Assembly (NCBI GenBank): GCA_020052615.1
Contig: JAGVOT010000132.1
Location: 1 to 54,317 of the forward strand
Length of the DNA: 54,317 bases
Direction of reading: 5' to 3'
DNA from: Nitrospirota bacterium
Lineage (GTDB): Bacteria; Nitrospirota; UBA9217
Positions within the stretch are counted from its first letter, which is position 1. Each line of letters opens with the position of its first letter. A program made the translations under genes and the position numbers. Positions 15,434 through 23,690 of this stretch are shown here, in pieces. The notes under the pieces are model-generated. The model worked only from the letters and a program-made list of their open reading frames with translations. It searched no databases and was not told where the DNA came from.

Positions 15434-16252
15434 TTACCGGGTCGGAAGCGGGCAACCCTGCCCACCCGTGCGTCGCTGCACCAGTTCGGTCAATGCCTGT
15501 TTACTGGCAGCGGATAGCCCCAGACTGCCGATCTCCCGCATAAGCGCTTCGTACGAACCCTCGCCTCCCAGATAGCCGTTCAGGCGTGCAGCAGCAGTCG
15601 AGGCCATGAACTCTCCGGATAAAGGATAGATCCTGCGGAGCTCTTCCAGGAACTCAGGGTATTGCCGGAGCGAGTGCTTTTGGTGATAGTCCTCGGCAAG
15701 AGTGAACCCCGGGTACGGCACGATCTCAGTATACACGGTCCCGTTGAGGTTTCTCGTTATCCTGGCCTTCGTCTCCTCGGCAAGCTTTCTCTGTTCCTCG
15801 GTATGATAGAAGATGATGGATGCATACTGACGGGACCATGACCTGCGCAACGGATCCTGACCTGTCCAGAAAACTTTGAGCAACTCCTCGTAGGTTGTCC
15901 TGGCAGGGTCATAGTCTATCTGGACCGTCTCGGTGTGGTCGCCAAGATCGCGGTAGGTCGGGTCCTTCTTTGTACCACCGGCATAGCCGACCCGCGTTCT
16001 GACCACGCCGGGCAGACTCCCGAACCGGGAGTCGGGCCCCCAGAATCAGCCCATGGCGAATGTGGCCGTTTTCAGACTTCCCGGCACGATCTCATCGATC
16101 TGCGGTTTTCCGACCATTGTTCCGCCGGGTGTAATATGGCTTTTCATTGAAGACCTCCCCTCACCGGATAGAAGATGCAACGCAACTCCTGCCGAGAGAA
16201 CGAACATCAGCACAGCCAGGGCGATCCCGCTGTTCGAGCGTGTTCTTCCCAT
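15434..16252 (-). CDS. msrA: Selenocysteine-containing peptide methionine sulfoxide reductase A
   Basis: MsrA reduces methionine-S-sulfoxide. Reading through an in-frame TGA at 16046-16048 gives TATFAMG-U-FWGPDSRFG then LPGVVRTRVGYAGG, so UGA sits exactly at the catalytic cysteine of the family motif GCFWG. Sequence on both sides stays in one frame and is well conserved: the segments DHTETVQIDYDP and EDYHQKHSLRQYP, then a C-terminal resolving cysteine in GQGCPLP. A perfect 7-bp hairpin with a GGUUC loop begins shortly after the UGA (separate entry), as expected of a bacterial SECIS. The full product is 272 residues with an N-terminal membrane segment (IALAVLMFVLSAGVALHLL). It begins six bases after msrB. 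Decay is unlikely given no other damage. SelB/SelA/selC are not in the window. Confidence 0.87.
16010..16039 (-). promoter_or_regulatory. Candidate bacterial SECIS element in msrA
   Basis: In the mRNA, GGGC (16039-16036), CC, GACUCCC (16033-16027), loop GGUUC (16026-16022), GGGAGUC (16021-16015), U, GCCC (16013-16010) form a two-part hairpin with a small internal bulge. The apical loop starts 20 nt after the UGA and begins with GG, within the known bSECIS range of about 16-37 nt. All of it is translated as PDSRFGSLP. Confidence 0.75.
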
Positions 16253-16258
16253 AGGCCC

Positions 16259-16810
16259 CTACTTCCCCGCGGGCAGGAACTTCAAGGCCGCCGAGTTCAT
16301 GCAGTACCGCTTGCCCGTGGGTTTCGGTCCGTCGTTGAACACGTGTCCCAGGTGGGCGTCGCACCGCGCACAGAGCACTTCGACCCGCTCCATGAACCAG
16401 GACCGGTCCGTCTCGGTCCTGACGTTATGCTCCGAGATGGGCTCCCAGAAGCTGGGCCATCCCGTGCCGGATTCGAACTTCGTGTCCGACCGGAAAAGAT
16501 CCGTGCCGCAGCCGATGCACTGGTAGATACCCCGGTCCTTGGTCGAAGCGTATCTGCCGCTGAACGCCGGTTCGGTGCCTTTCTTCCTGGTGATCTTGAA
16601 CTCCTCAGGCGAAAGGAGCTTCCTCCATTCTTCGTCGGTCTTCACGACCCGCTCCAATTCCTCTGCCTTGTTTGTCCGGTGGTCATAGATCAGGATCTTG
16701 CCCGCAGGCTGCATGGCTGTCTCCTTCCCGAAGGCATCCCCTGAGCCGTTGGTCCGCCATGGCCAGAGCAGCAGACCCAGGAACCCCACGATGAACGATT
16801 GCCGTGTCAT
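16259..16810 (-). CDS. msrB: Peptide methionine sulfoxide reductase B, exported
   Basis: MsrB reduces methionine-R-sulfoxide, complementing MsrA. The 183-residue protein has a signal-like N-terminus (SFIVGFLGLLLWPW), the zinc-binding pairs CIGC and CARC, the conserved segment SGTGWPSFW, and the catalytic cysteine in KRYCMNSAALKF. Unlike the neighbouring MsrA it keeps cysteine (not UGA) at the active site. The stop lies six bases before the msrA start, so the two form an operon behind the promoter at 16866. Both have export signals, so the pair probably repairs oxidised periplasmic or membrane proteins. Confidence 0.93.
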   Translation of the reverse strand: MTRQSFIVGFLGLLLWPWRTNGSGDAFGKETAMQPAGKILIYDHRTNKAEELERVVKTDEEWRKLLSPEEFKITRKKGTEPAFSGRYASTKDRGIYQCIGCGTDLFRSDTKFESGTGWPSFWEPISEHNVRTETDRSWFMERVEVLCARCDAHLGHVFNDGPKPTGKRYCMNSAALKFLPAGK

Positions 16811-16865
16811 ATGAATCCCTCCTGTTACATTCGCTGCATTGTTCCCGCGCCAATGCTTCTTTGAT

Positions 16866-16894
16866 ACTATCCAACTTTAAACGGATTTAGGCAA
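16866..16894 (-). promoter_or_regulatory. Sigma-70-type promoter of msrB-msrA
   Basis: On the minus strand, -35 TTGCCT (16889-16894) and -10 GATAGT (16866-16871) have a 17-bp spacer; predicted start is about 50 nt before the msrB ATG. Confidence 0.55.
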
Positions 16895-17068
16895 GGGAAA
16901 ATACAGGACCAGGATCGTCCGTGAAGGACCATTTGGACACAGAAGATGCGGATCACTACGGGACAAAGGCGGAGGATACGAGCAGGTACGAAAATAAGGA
17001 TGCGAAGCAGCCGCTAACGAGCCGATTTTCGGGATTTTCTCTGCGTCCGGGCGCGGAATGCGAAGGTT

Positions 17069-17908
17069 CTACAACGCGATCTCCATGTCCGGTTCGAGGG
17101 CAAAACACCTGAGCTTCGCCTTCCTGTCCCTGGCGATGCGGCGGCAGTCGGCAACGATCTCGTCCTGCGCGGCGTCGGTGCGGTCCTGGTTGTGATGGAA
17201 CAGGCCGAACTGCTTTGCCTTGGCGTCCATCGCCAGCCGCAGGGCGTCGGTATAGGTGGAATGCCCCCACCCTTTCGTCATCGCATACTGCTCCGGCGTG
17301 TATTCAGCATCATGGACAAGCAGTTCGGCTCCCTCGGCGAACCGGAGGTAGTCGTCGTAGTCGCGGCCTCCATGGTGTTTGTGCGCCAGTTCGTTGTCCG
17401 TCAGGAAGACAAAGCTCTTGCCGTCCTCCACGAACTTGTAGCCGATCCCCAGGTTGGGGTGGTTCAGGGGAATGGACGTTATCGTGAGGGGTCCGATCGT
17501 GAAGCCGTCCTCGCAGACCGAGTGGGACGTGATCTCGGCCTGGAGCAGTCCGTAGTCCACGGGAAAATAAGGCGCGACCATGGTATTGCCGACCATCGCT
17601 TTGACGGACTCCTGCGCATAAGGGCAGCCGTACATCCTGATCACCGTCCCCTTCATATAGATGGGTTTGAAAAAGGGAAAGCCCATGAGGTGGTCCCAAT
17701 GCGCGTGGGTGAACAGGATGCTGACATCGCGTTCGTTCGAGGCGATGAGCTTGTTCCCGAGCCTCCGCATGCCGGTGCCCGCATCGAGGATGATGATGTC
17801 GTTGTTCTTGCTCCGGACCTCCATGCAGGTCGTGTCGCCGCCGTATTTCACATAGTGTTTGCCCGACACCGCGATGGAGCCTCTGGCCCCCCAGCAGGTG
17901 ATCTTCAT
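17069..17908 (-). CDS. Metallo-beta-lactamase-fold hydrolase (PhnP/RNase Z-like group)
   Basis: This 279-residue protein opens MKITCWGARGSIAVSGKHYV, the hallmark of a cytosolic MBL-fold group related to PhnP and cyclic phosphodiesterases. Metal-binding motifs are ILFTHAHWDHLMG (HxHxDH), the histidine in SIPLNHPN, the aspartate in ELLVHDAEY and a C-terminal GLFHHNQ histidine. It probably hydrolyses a phosphodiester or similar substrate using two metal ions. The ATG is preceded by CGGAGG and stands about 38 nt after a good promoter. It is monocistronic as far as I can see. The exact substrate is not decided by the sequence. Confidence 0.85.
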   Translation of the reverse strand: MKITCWGARGSIAVSGKHYVKYGGDTTCMEVRSKNNDIIILDAGTGMRRLGNKLIASNERDVSILFTHAHWDHLMGFPFFKPIYMKGTVIRMYGCPYAQESVKAMVGNTMVAPYFPVDYGLLQAEITSHSVCEDGFTIGPLTITSIPLNHPNLGIGYKFVEDGKSFVFLTDNELAHKHHGGRDYDDYLRFAEGAELLVHDAEYTPEQYAMTKGWGHSTYTDALRLAMDAKAKQFGLFHHNQDRTDAAQDEIVADCRRIARDRKAKLRCFALEPDMEIAL

Positions 17909-17952
17909 TCGTATTCAGCCTCCGTTCCCGATAGTGGCCGGCTCAGTGCGTT

Positions 17953-17981
17953 ACTATAGCAGACAGGAAATGTCCGGTCAA
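17953..17981 (-). promoter_or_regulatory. Sigma-70-type promoter of the MBL-fold hydrolase gene
   Basis: On the minus strand, -35 TTGACC (17976-17981) and -10 TATAGT (17953-17958) are 17 bp apart, with TG just before the -10. This is one of the best sigma-70 matches in the window. Confidence 0.72.
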
Positions 17982-18035
17982 TAAGACCGAAGTCCTTTTT
18001 CCCGCGTAAAATGGCCTGATCTCTGCGTCCCCGGC

Positions 18036-18599
18036 CTACTGCTCGCCCCACTGCCCATGGAAGCAGATCTCCTGCATCGTTTTGCGGGGAGGGCCGTCCT
18101 TGCTCTCTCCCGCCGGATAGCCGAGCGGAAAAAGCCCCACGACCCGCACGTTCTGGGGAATGTTCAGGATGCCCTTCACCTTCACTTCATCATAGACACC
18201 TACGAATACCGAGCCCAGCCCCTGGCCCCGGGCGGCAAGCATCAGGTTCTGGGCCGCGATCCCCGAGTCCACCAGGTAGTAGCTCTGGCCCCAGAGCACG
18301 CCCGACTGCGACGGCTCGGCGCAGAGAACAATGACCACCGGCGCCTCGGCAAGGGCCTTCTTCGATGGGTTCGCCTTGTACCCCTTGGGCGCAAAGAAGG
18401 ACTCGACGTAGGACAGATCGCTCAAGGTCTCCTTGATGGTCTTGTCCTTCACCACCACCAGGCGCCAGCACTGCATATTCGCCCACGACGGCGCCATGCG
18501 AACCGCCTCAAGCACGGTCTGGAGCTTGTCGTCCTCCACCGGCTTGTCCAAATATTTCCGGACGCTCCTCCGGGTCTTTATCGCTTCGAACAGGTCCAT
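18036..18599 (-). CDS. Nitroreductase family FMN oxidoreductase
   Basis: This 187-residue protein starts [20 protein letters not shown], the typical FMN-phosphate-binding opening of the nitroreductase family, continues with [19 protein letters not shown], and ends with the segment [12 protein letters not shown]. Such enzymes reduce nitroaromatics, quinones or flavins using NAD(P)H as homodimers. I chose the ATG at 18599 because AAGGAGGG lies six bases upstream; the longer reading has no family support. The specific substrate cannot be told. Its neighbours give no clear functional link. Confidence 0.88.
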   Translation of the reverse strand: MDLFEAIKTRRSVRKYLDKPVEDDKLQTVLEAVRMAPSWANMQCWRLVVVKDKTIKETLSDLSYVESFFAPKGYKANPSKKALAEAPVVIVLCAEPSQSGVLWGQSYYLVDSGIAAQNLMLAARGQGLGSVFVGVYDEVKVKGILNIPQNVRVVGLFPLGYPAGESKDGPPRKTMQEICFHGQWGEQ

Positions 18600-19025
18600 A
18601 GGTTCCCTCCTTGGGCTTCCGATCCCGAGAATCAGCTCACTCCTGAATACCCACCGGGCTCCTCGCAAACGCGGGCAGCCTGTTCACCAGACGCCCTCGA
18701 ACGATCTCCCGCTAAAACGGCTCATGGGTGGAGCAGGTAACCAAGGCAGATCGTCCCATGACGGCTTTGGGAGACACCTTGTATGTAACCGTACTACAGA
18801 TATCGGGATAAATCAAGGGACGACATTGGGACCGGTCCTGTCTTTCCCGTTGGAGAGGCATCGGCACAGCGCTCGAAAGAATGTAGGACTTTTTATTACA
18901 GGACATTTTTTATTGGCTGGGATTATTTTTATTATTCCTTGACAGGGCGTCGACGAAAAACTTATCATATGTTCATACGTGTGCCGAATACCAGGTGGAA
19001 ATTCACCCCCGAGGAGTACCCCGGC
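18600..19025. other. Intergenic region between nitroreductase and porin genes (divergent)
   Basis: This 426-bp region separates two divergent genes. It holds the porin promoter at 18939-18968 with an AT-rich stretch (about 18905-18935) upstream that could act as an UP element. The 18700-18790 part has several short complementary segments but matches no riboswitch consensus I know; I looked for c-di-GMP (GEMM) and cobalamin motifs and did not find them. Confidence 0.5.
18939..18968 (+). promoter_or_regulatory. Sigma-70-type promoter of the porin-cytochrome pair
   Basis: A consensus -35 TTGACA (18939-18944) is followed after 18 bp by -10 TATCAT (18963-18968). The region upstream is T/A-rich. 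Predicted start near 18976 gives a leader of about 50 nt. Confidence 0.68.
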
Positions 19026-20339
19026 ATGAATTTTCTGAGCTTGGCAGTTCTGCTGTACATCCTGCTGTCCTTGCCCTTCACTGCTCTTGCCGTTGACCTT
19101 TCGGGGCAGTCCCGCACCTATCTTCAGACCCGTGAACTGACGGACGGCACCCGGCTCACCCCGCTGTACGAATACCTCAACATCCGGACGGACAATCTCG
19201 GCAACGATGCGGTCTCGTTCACCGCGGGCGGTTGGTACCGCTACTACCTCCAGAGCACGGATTTCGATGACAAGGACACGGGAGATCTCCAGTACGCCTA
19301 CCTGACGATCAGGAAGGCCTCGTCGAACGCCTATCTCAACATCGGTCGCGTCCTCGTCAATGAAGGGGCCATCTCCTCGCAGCTGGACGGCGCCTCCGCG
19401 CGGACCGACCTGCGGGGCGGGTTCACCGCGGGGGCCTTCGGAGGCACTCCCCTCGAGACCGACCCGGACACGCGCAGCGGCGATTCGGTCTATGGCGGAC
19501 GGCTCGCCCACAGCATTCCCGGCATTTACACCATCGGCGTTTCCTATCTGAAGGAGCGGAACGACGGCAATGACTTCCGAAAGGAGGAAGGCATCGACGT
19601 CTGGCTCCGGCCGCTCAGCAAGCTCGAGCTCATGGGAACCTCATCATACAATGCAGAGAGCAGGGACTGGATGCAGCACCAGTATCATGCCGGGCTCGGC
19701 CCCTTCGCGTGGCTCCGTCTGAACCTCGATGCATCGAAGACCTGGTATAGGGAATTCTTCGCGTCGGTCAACAACACACAAAGCATCCTCATGAGCGCCT
19801 TCTCGTTCACGAACATCGATCCGGACGAGGTCGTCACCATGACCGGAGGCAGCGTCGTTGTGGCGGCAGGCGGGTCGTTCACCATCGTCGTGGATTACCG
19901 GAACTATGACTACCAGGTCCTGAACGGCTCGGCAACCTATAGCGGGGGCAGCGTCGCGTACGCGGGGAACGGCATCGGCGCCGGGGCCGCCCTGCACCGC
20001 ATGAACGGACCGTCGGCAGACCTGCGGTATGACGAGCAACGGGTATATGTGTTCAAGAAAATATCCAAAGCGGACGTGACGCTTGATGTCGTCCACGTCG
20101 CCTACGATCAGGCGATCAACAACGTTTCGGATGCGTGGTCCGGAAGCGCCGCGTTCGGATACAGCTTTACCCCCCAGGTCCGCGTCGTGGCTGACGCGGA
20201 ATACGCGAAGGACCCGGACTATGACCGTGACGTGCGCGGGATGCTGACCCTGCTGTACAGCTTTGATCTTTCCATGGCCGCGACAACCGCGCCAAAGCCG
20301 GCGCCCAAGCCGCAGACCCGGAAAAAGACGACACGCTGA
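19026..20339 (+). CDS. Outer-membrane beta-barrel protein (porin-like)
   Basis: This 437-residue protein has a signal peptide (MNFLSLAVLLYILLSLPFTALA) followed by alternating amphipathic strands rich in Tyr, Gly and Asn typical of a beta-barrel, e.g. VSFTAGGWYRYYLQ and YAYLTIRKASSNAYLNIG. It ends with LTLLYSFDLSMA and then a Pro/Lys-rich periplasmic or surface tail (KPAPKPQTRKK). The ATG at 19026 has GAGGAG about nine bases upstream. The pentaheme lipoprotein cytochrome gene begins 26 bp after its stop, so the pair is probably an outer-membrane electron conduit in the porin-cytochrome style. I do not recognise it as MtrB/PioB; the name is structural only. Confidence 0.72.
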   Translation: MNFLSLAVLLYILLSLPFTALAVDLSGQSRTYLQTRELTDGTRLTPLYEYLNIRTDNLGNDAVSFTAGGWYRYYLQSTDFDDKDTGDLQYAYLTIRKASSNAYLNIGRVLVNEGAISSQLDGASARTDLRGGFTAGAFGGTPLETDPDTRSGDSVYGGRLAHSIPGIYTIGVSYLKERNDGNDFRKEEGIDVWLRPLSKLELMGTSSYNAESRDWMQHQYHAGLGPFAWLRLNLDASKTWYREFFASVNNTQSILMSAFSFTNIDPDEVVTMTGGSVVVAAGGSFTIVVDYRNYDYQVLNGSATYSGGSVAYAGNGIGAGAALHRMNGPSADLRYDEQRVYVFKKISKADVTLDVVHVAYDQAINNVSDAWSGSAAFGYSFTPQVRVVADAEYAKDPDYDRDVRGMLTLLYSFDLSMAATTAPKPAPKPQTRKKTTR

Positions 20340-20365
20340 CCGGGACCGGTCACAGAGGAGCCATC

Positions 20366-20809
20366 ATGAAAGCATCCACCCGTTCGATCACCTTGAGCCT
20401 CGCAGGAGTGATATGTGCAATTGTCTTCATCGCCTGCGCAACCCACCAGAGCATGGCAAAGAAGCATCCCATGGACGTACCAGGCATGCCCGTCTGCAGC
20501 ACCTGCCATACCGACGGACGCGCCGCACTCGATCACAACACGGATTTCATCACGCGGCACAAGTTCTATGCAGGCCAGCAGAGGACGACCTGCGACCTCT
20601 GCCACGCGCCGTCCTTCTGCTCCGACTGCCATGCGCACAAGGAAGAGCTCAAACCCTCGGACAAGTACAAGGACGCCCCGCAGCGATCCATGCCGCACCG
20701 CGGGGACTACCTGAACCAGCACAAGATCGACGGGAAACTGAACCCAGCATCGTGCTTTCCCTGCCATGGCCGTCAGAACAATGAGAAGTGCAAGGTATGC
20801 CACCGATAA
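20366..20809 (+). CDS. Pentaheme c-type cytochrome lipoprotein
   Basis: This 147-residue protein has a lipoprotein signal (SLAGVICAIVFIAC, lipobox cysteine near residue 24) and five CxxCH heme-binding motifs: CSTCH, CDLCH, CSDCH, CFPCH and CKVCH. Histidines between the motifs can serve as second axial ligands. It should be secreted, lipid-anchored in the outer membrane and carry electrons, possibly to or through the beta-barrel encoded just upstream. Export and heme attachment would need a Ccm system located elsewhere. The gene ends with a CHR tail. Direction of electron flow is not visible. Confidence 0.88.
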   Translation: MKASTRSITLSLAGVICAIVFIACATHQSMAKKHPMDVPGMPVCSTCHTDGRAALDHNTDFITRHKFYAGQQRTTCDLCHAPSFCSDCHAHKEELKPSDKYKDAPQRSMPHRGDYLNQHKIDGKLNPASCFPCHGRQNNEKCKVCHR

Positions 20810-21177
20810 CAGGTTTTGGACGTCCACTCTCTTTATCGCTCTCTTTTCCATAATCTTAACCACATGAGTACAGTGGAGCCCCCACGGCCAGGAGCCGGTG
20901 GCTCCCTATAGGAACGCGACCTCCCGCGAATTCCGCATTCCTCCCCCGGAGGGGGCCGGGGGATTCCAATTCGCAGAGATTGAATTCATTTACGAAAAAC
21001 GAGAGGAAATACAGCTTACTAAACTGTTTTCTGCAAGGTTATGTTTATATCTGCAAAGAACGATTTTCGTGGTAAATAATAATATTTTAGTGATATACTA
21101 TGCTTGTACTATGCTCTGCGTCCTCCCGGCCTGTGGATAACGCCTCGGCCGGAGGCGGATCGGAGGAAGCACACGAC
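20810..21177. other. Intergenic region before the GAF-GGDEF gene
   Basis: This 368-bp region starts with two GC-rich hairpins: one about 20874-20904 (GGAG..CTCC with an inner CCAC/GTGG stem) and one about 20942-20954 (CCCCC GGA GGGGG). Neither has a T-run, so they are at best weak terminators for the cytochrome operon. An AT-rich stretch from 20990 to 21100 follows, with an extended -10 (TGATATACT) at 21091-21099 that could drive the GGDEF gene; no good -35 accompanies it. Confidence 0.5.
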
Positions 21178-22266
21178 ATGACCGCTCTTCGTGACTATAA
21201 ACCGCTCTTCTACAGCAAGCTTACCGAGACCCACCTTTTCAGCGAGGTCGGTAGGATCATTGCCTCCGAACTGGAATCCGCGGAATTGATCCGGAAGATC
21301 ATCGCCACCATCGGCAAGTCCATCTGCTTTGAGGACGCCTCGGTCTACATCGTCAAGAAGGACCTTACCGGTCTGGAACCGATCTTTTTTCTCGATCCCG
21401 CGCTCAGGAGCAGGATGTCCCAGGCCATCTTCTTCGACAACGGCGCGCCGGGCGAGATCGCGGCTACCGGCGAGCCGCTCTTCCTGGCCGACAGTTCGTC
21501 TCATGACACGTTTTTTCATCATCCTGACGAGAAGCAAAGACCGGGAAGCTATATCGGCATACCGCTCATGAACGACACAAGCATCGTCGGCGTGATGGGG
21601 TTCAGCCACAGCAAGCAGGCGGCGTTCACCGTGGATGAGTTCGACATTCTCCGCACCCTGTCCCATACGATCTCCGCGGGCCTCGAAAAGGCCGAGCTCT
21701 TCATGAAAACGCTCGAGATCGCTCGGTCCGACGAACTTACCGGCTTGTTCAACTACCGGGTTCTGCTGGAAAAGCTCGGACAGGAGTTTGGCCGGCAGGT
21801 GCGCACGGGCAGGGAACTCTCATTCATCATGATCGATATCGACAACTTCAAACGCGTCAATGACCGCTACGGACATCTGGAAGGCAGCAGGGTCCTCGCG
21901 CAACTGGGAGCGCTCCTGCGCGACACGTTCAGAACGGGCAGTACGGACAGCTGTTTCCGATATGGTGGTGAGGAGTTTTCCATCCTGCTCGCCGAGACCG
22001 GTATCGATAAGGCCCTGGAGATAGCCGAGCGGCTGCGAAGATCGATCGAAGAGTACCCCTTTACCCTCAAGGCACTGCATCCCGACGAGGTCCTGACGGT
22101 GAGCCTCGGGGTCACCACCAGGCAAAAAGGCGACAACAAAACCATCCCTCAGCTGATCCAGGAAGCGGATGTGGCCCTCTACAGATCCAAAACAACGGGC
22201 AAGAACCGGGTCACCGGCTACAGCACGGGGATGAGCATGCCGGGGGCGGTTCCTCTCGCTCAATAA
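21178..22266 (+). CDS. GAF-GGDEF diguanylate cyclase
   Basis: This 362-residue cytoplasmic protein has a GAF sensor domain (about residues 20-175, e.g. CFEDASVYIVKKDLTGL, SYIGIPLMNDTSIVGVMGFS) followed by a GGDEF domain (about residues 185-350). The latter has DELTGLFNYR, IDIDNFKRVNDRYGH and the active-site RYGGEEFSILL. It should make cyclic di-GMP from two GTP under control of a ligand or redox state sensed by GAF. The inhibitory I-site (RxxD five residues before GGEEF) is absent: the arginine position is glycine. I chose the ATG at 21178 because GGAGGAA lies about eight bases upstream. No membrane segment. Confidence 0.92.
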   Translation: MTALRDYKPLFYSKLTETHLFSEVGRIIASELESAELIRKIIATIGKSICFEDASVYIVKKDLTGLEPIFFLDPALRSRMSQAIFFDNGAPGEIAATGEPLFLADSSSHDTFFHHPDEKQRPGSYIGIPLMNDTSIVGVMGFSHSKQAAFTVDEFDILRTLSHTISAGLEKAELFMKTLEIARSDELTGLFNYRVLLEKLGQEFGRQVRTGRELSFIMIDIDNFKRVNDRYGHLEGSRVLAQLGALLRDTFRTGSTDSCFRYGGEEFSILLAETGIDKALEIAERLRRSIEEYPFTLKALHPDEVLTVSLGVTTRQKGDNKTIPQLIQEADVALYRSKTTGKNRVTGYSTGMSMPGAVPLAQ

Positions 22267-22364
22267 CAAGTCCCCCCATCACAGAACCAGTATCTTTTCC
22301 AGACGATTGGCTCATGCAGCCTGTCAGATATTCCCCTTGGCGACAAGCAGGGATCACCAACACG

Positions 22365-22394
22365 AAAGGCCTGTCATCGCTGACAGGCCTTTTT
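22365..22394 (+). terminator. Intrinsic terminator of the GAF-GGDEF gene
   Basis: A 12-bp perfect stem (AAAGGCCTGTCA / TGACAGGCCTTT) with a TCGC loop is followed by a T-run on the plus strand. It lies between two convergent genes and may partly serve ychF too. Confidence 0.88.
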
Positions 22395-22419
22395 CCGTTC
22401 TCCAGTTCATTCCCGGCTG

Positions 22420-23514
22420 CTACACATTGAACCGGAACAGCATGATATCCCCGTCCTTCACCACGTATTCCTTGCCTTCCGAGCGCAGCAGTCCGGCCGC
22501 TTTCACCGCCTGTTCGGTCTTCAGCGTCATCAGGTCGTCGTAGTGGAACACCTCGGCACGGATGAACCCCTTCTCGAAGTCCGTGTGGATCTTGCCCGCA
22601 GCCTGGGGCGCCTTCGTCCCCTTGGTAATGGTCCAGGCGCGGACCTCCTTCTCGCCGGCCGTGAAATAGGTGATGAGGCCGAGGAGCTCGTATCCGGCGC
22701 GGATCATCCGGTCGAGGCCCGACTCCTTGAGCCCCATGCCGGACAGGTATTCCTTCCGCTCCTCCAGCGGGAGTTGGGCGATCTCGCCTTCCACCTGGCC
22801 GGAGATGACCACGACACCGGCCCCTTCCTCGGCTGCGATCTTCTTCACCGCATCCACATAGGCATTCGGCTTGTCCACCATGTCCTCCGCCACGTTCGCC
22901 ACGTAGAGCACCGGCTTGGAGGAAAGCAGGGCATAGCTCCGGAGCCACACAAGCTCGTCGTCGGAATGCGCCCCCCGCCGGATGGGCTCGCCCTTCGCCA
23001 GCATCTCCTTCAGCCTCCGCATGAACTCCACTTCGTCGGCGGTCTTCCTGTCGCCGGTCTTGACCAGCTTCTCGGCCTTGAAAAGCCGCTTCTCGATGGC
23101 ATCGAGGTCCGCGAGCATAAGCTCGGCCTCAATGACCTCGATATCGGCCTTCGGATCGACCTTTCCGGCGACATGGATCACGTTGGGGTCTTCAAAGCAG
23201 CGCACCACATGGGCGATGGCGTCAACCTCGCGGATGTTGGCAAGGAACTTGTTGCCCAGGCCCTCGCCCTGCGCGGCGCCCTTCACCAGACCCGCGATAT
23301 CCACGAATTCCATGGTCGTCGGCGTCAGCTTCCTGGGCTGATAGATCGCGGCAAGTTTGTCGAGCCGCTCGTCAGGCATGTCTACCACACCCACATTGGG
23401 GTCGATGGTGGTAAAGGGATAGTTCGACGCCTGCGCGCCGGCCGAGGTCAGCGCATTGAAGATGGTGGACTTGCCGACGTTCGGCAGGCCGACGATACCG
23501 CAGTTGAAACCCAT
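22420..23514 (-). CDS. ychF: Redox-regulated ATPase YchF (Obg-like)
   Basis: This 364-residue P-loop protein of the Obg/YchF family has G1 GLPNVGKSTIFNALTSAGAQ, G3 FVDIAGLVKGAAQGEGLGNK, the YchF-specific coiled insertion, and a C-terminal TGS domain (YFTAGEKEVRAWTITKGTKA through VVKDGDIMLFRFNV). YchF binds ATP rather than GTP and interacts with ribosomes. Length and termini match the family exactly. It lies just downstream of pth, as in many bacteria, but an intrinsic terminator separates them. Confidence 0.97.
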   Translation of the reverse strand: MGFNCGIVGLPNVGKSTIFNALTSAGAQASNYPFTTIDPNVGVVDMPDERLDKLAAIYQPRKLTPTTMEFVDIAGLVKGAAQGEGLGNKFLANIREVDAIAHVVRCFEDPNVIHVAGKVDPKADIEVIEAELMLADLDAIEKRLFKAEKLVKTGDRKTADEVEFMRRLKEMLAKGEPIRRGAHSDDELVWLRSYALLSSKPVLYVANVAEDMVDKPNAYVDAVKKIAAEEGAGVVVISGQVEGEIAQLPLEERKEYLSGMGLKESGLDRMIRAGYELLGLITYFTAGEKEVRAWTITKGTKAPQAAGKIHTDFEKGFIRAEVFHYDDLMTLKTEQAVKAAGLLRSEGKEYVVKDGDIMLFRFNV

Positions 23515-23641
23515 GAGTGCTCCTTAATGAATGCCGCGAATCAACCAAGACACGAAGCGGACCAGGACGTGCAATTCTTTGCGCTCTCGCTGAGAAGCGC
23601 CTGCTTTCGGCCGTGCCTGAGTGGTCGAAATGGTTGTCAAT

Positions 23642-23677
23642 AAAAAACCCGGAGCCGTGAATATGATGCGCTCCGGG
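23642..23677 (-). terminator. Intrinsic terminator downstream of pth
   Basis: On the minus strand CCCGGAGC and GCTCCGGG form an 8-bp stem around a 14-nt loop, followed by six T. It ends the prs-rplY-pth transcript. Confidence 0.85.
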
Positions 23678-23690
23678 ATCGACGTCATCG

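Noticed and set aside
16811-17068. Small open frames between msrB and the MBL-fold hydrolase
   Set aside because: No ribosome-binding sites or recognisable motifs; only the msrB promoter is supportable there.
18700-18800. A riboswitch upstream of the porin-cytochrome operon
   Set aside because: The complementary segments do not match the c-di-GMP, cobalamin or other consensus that I can recall.
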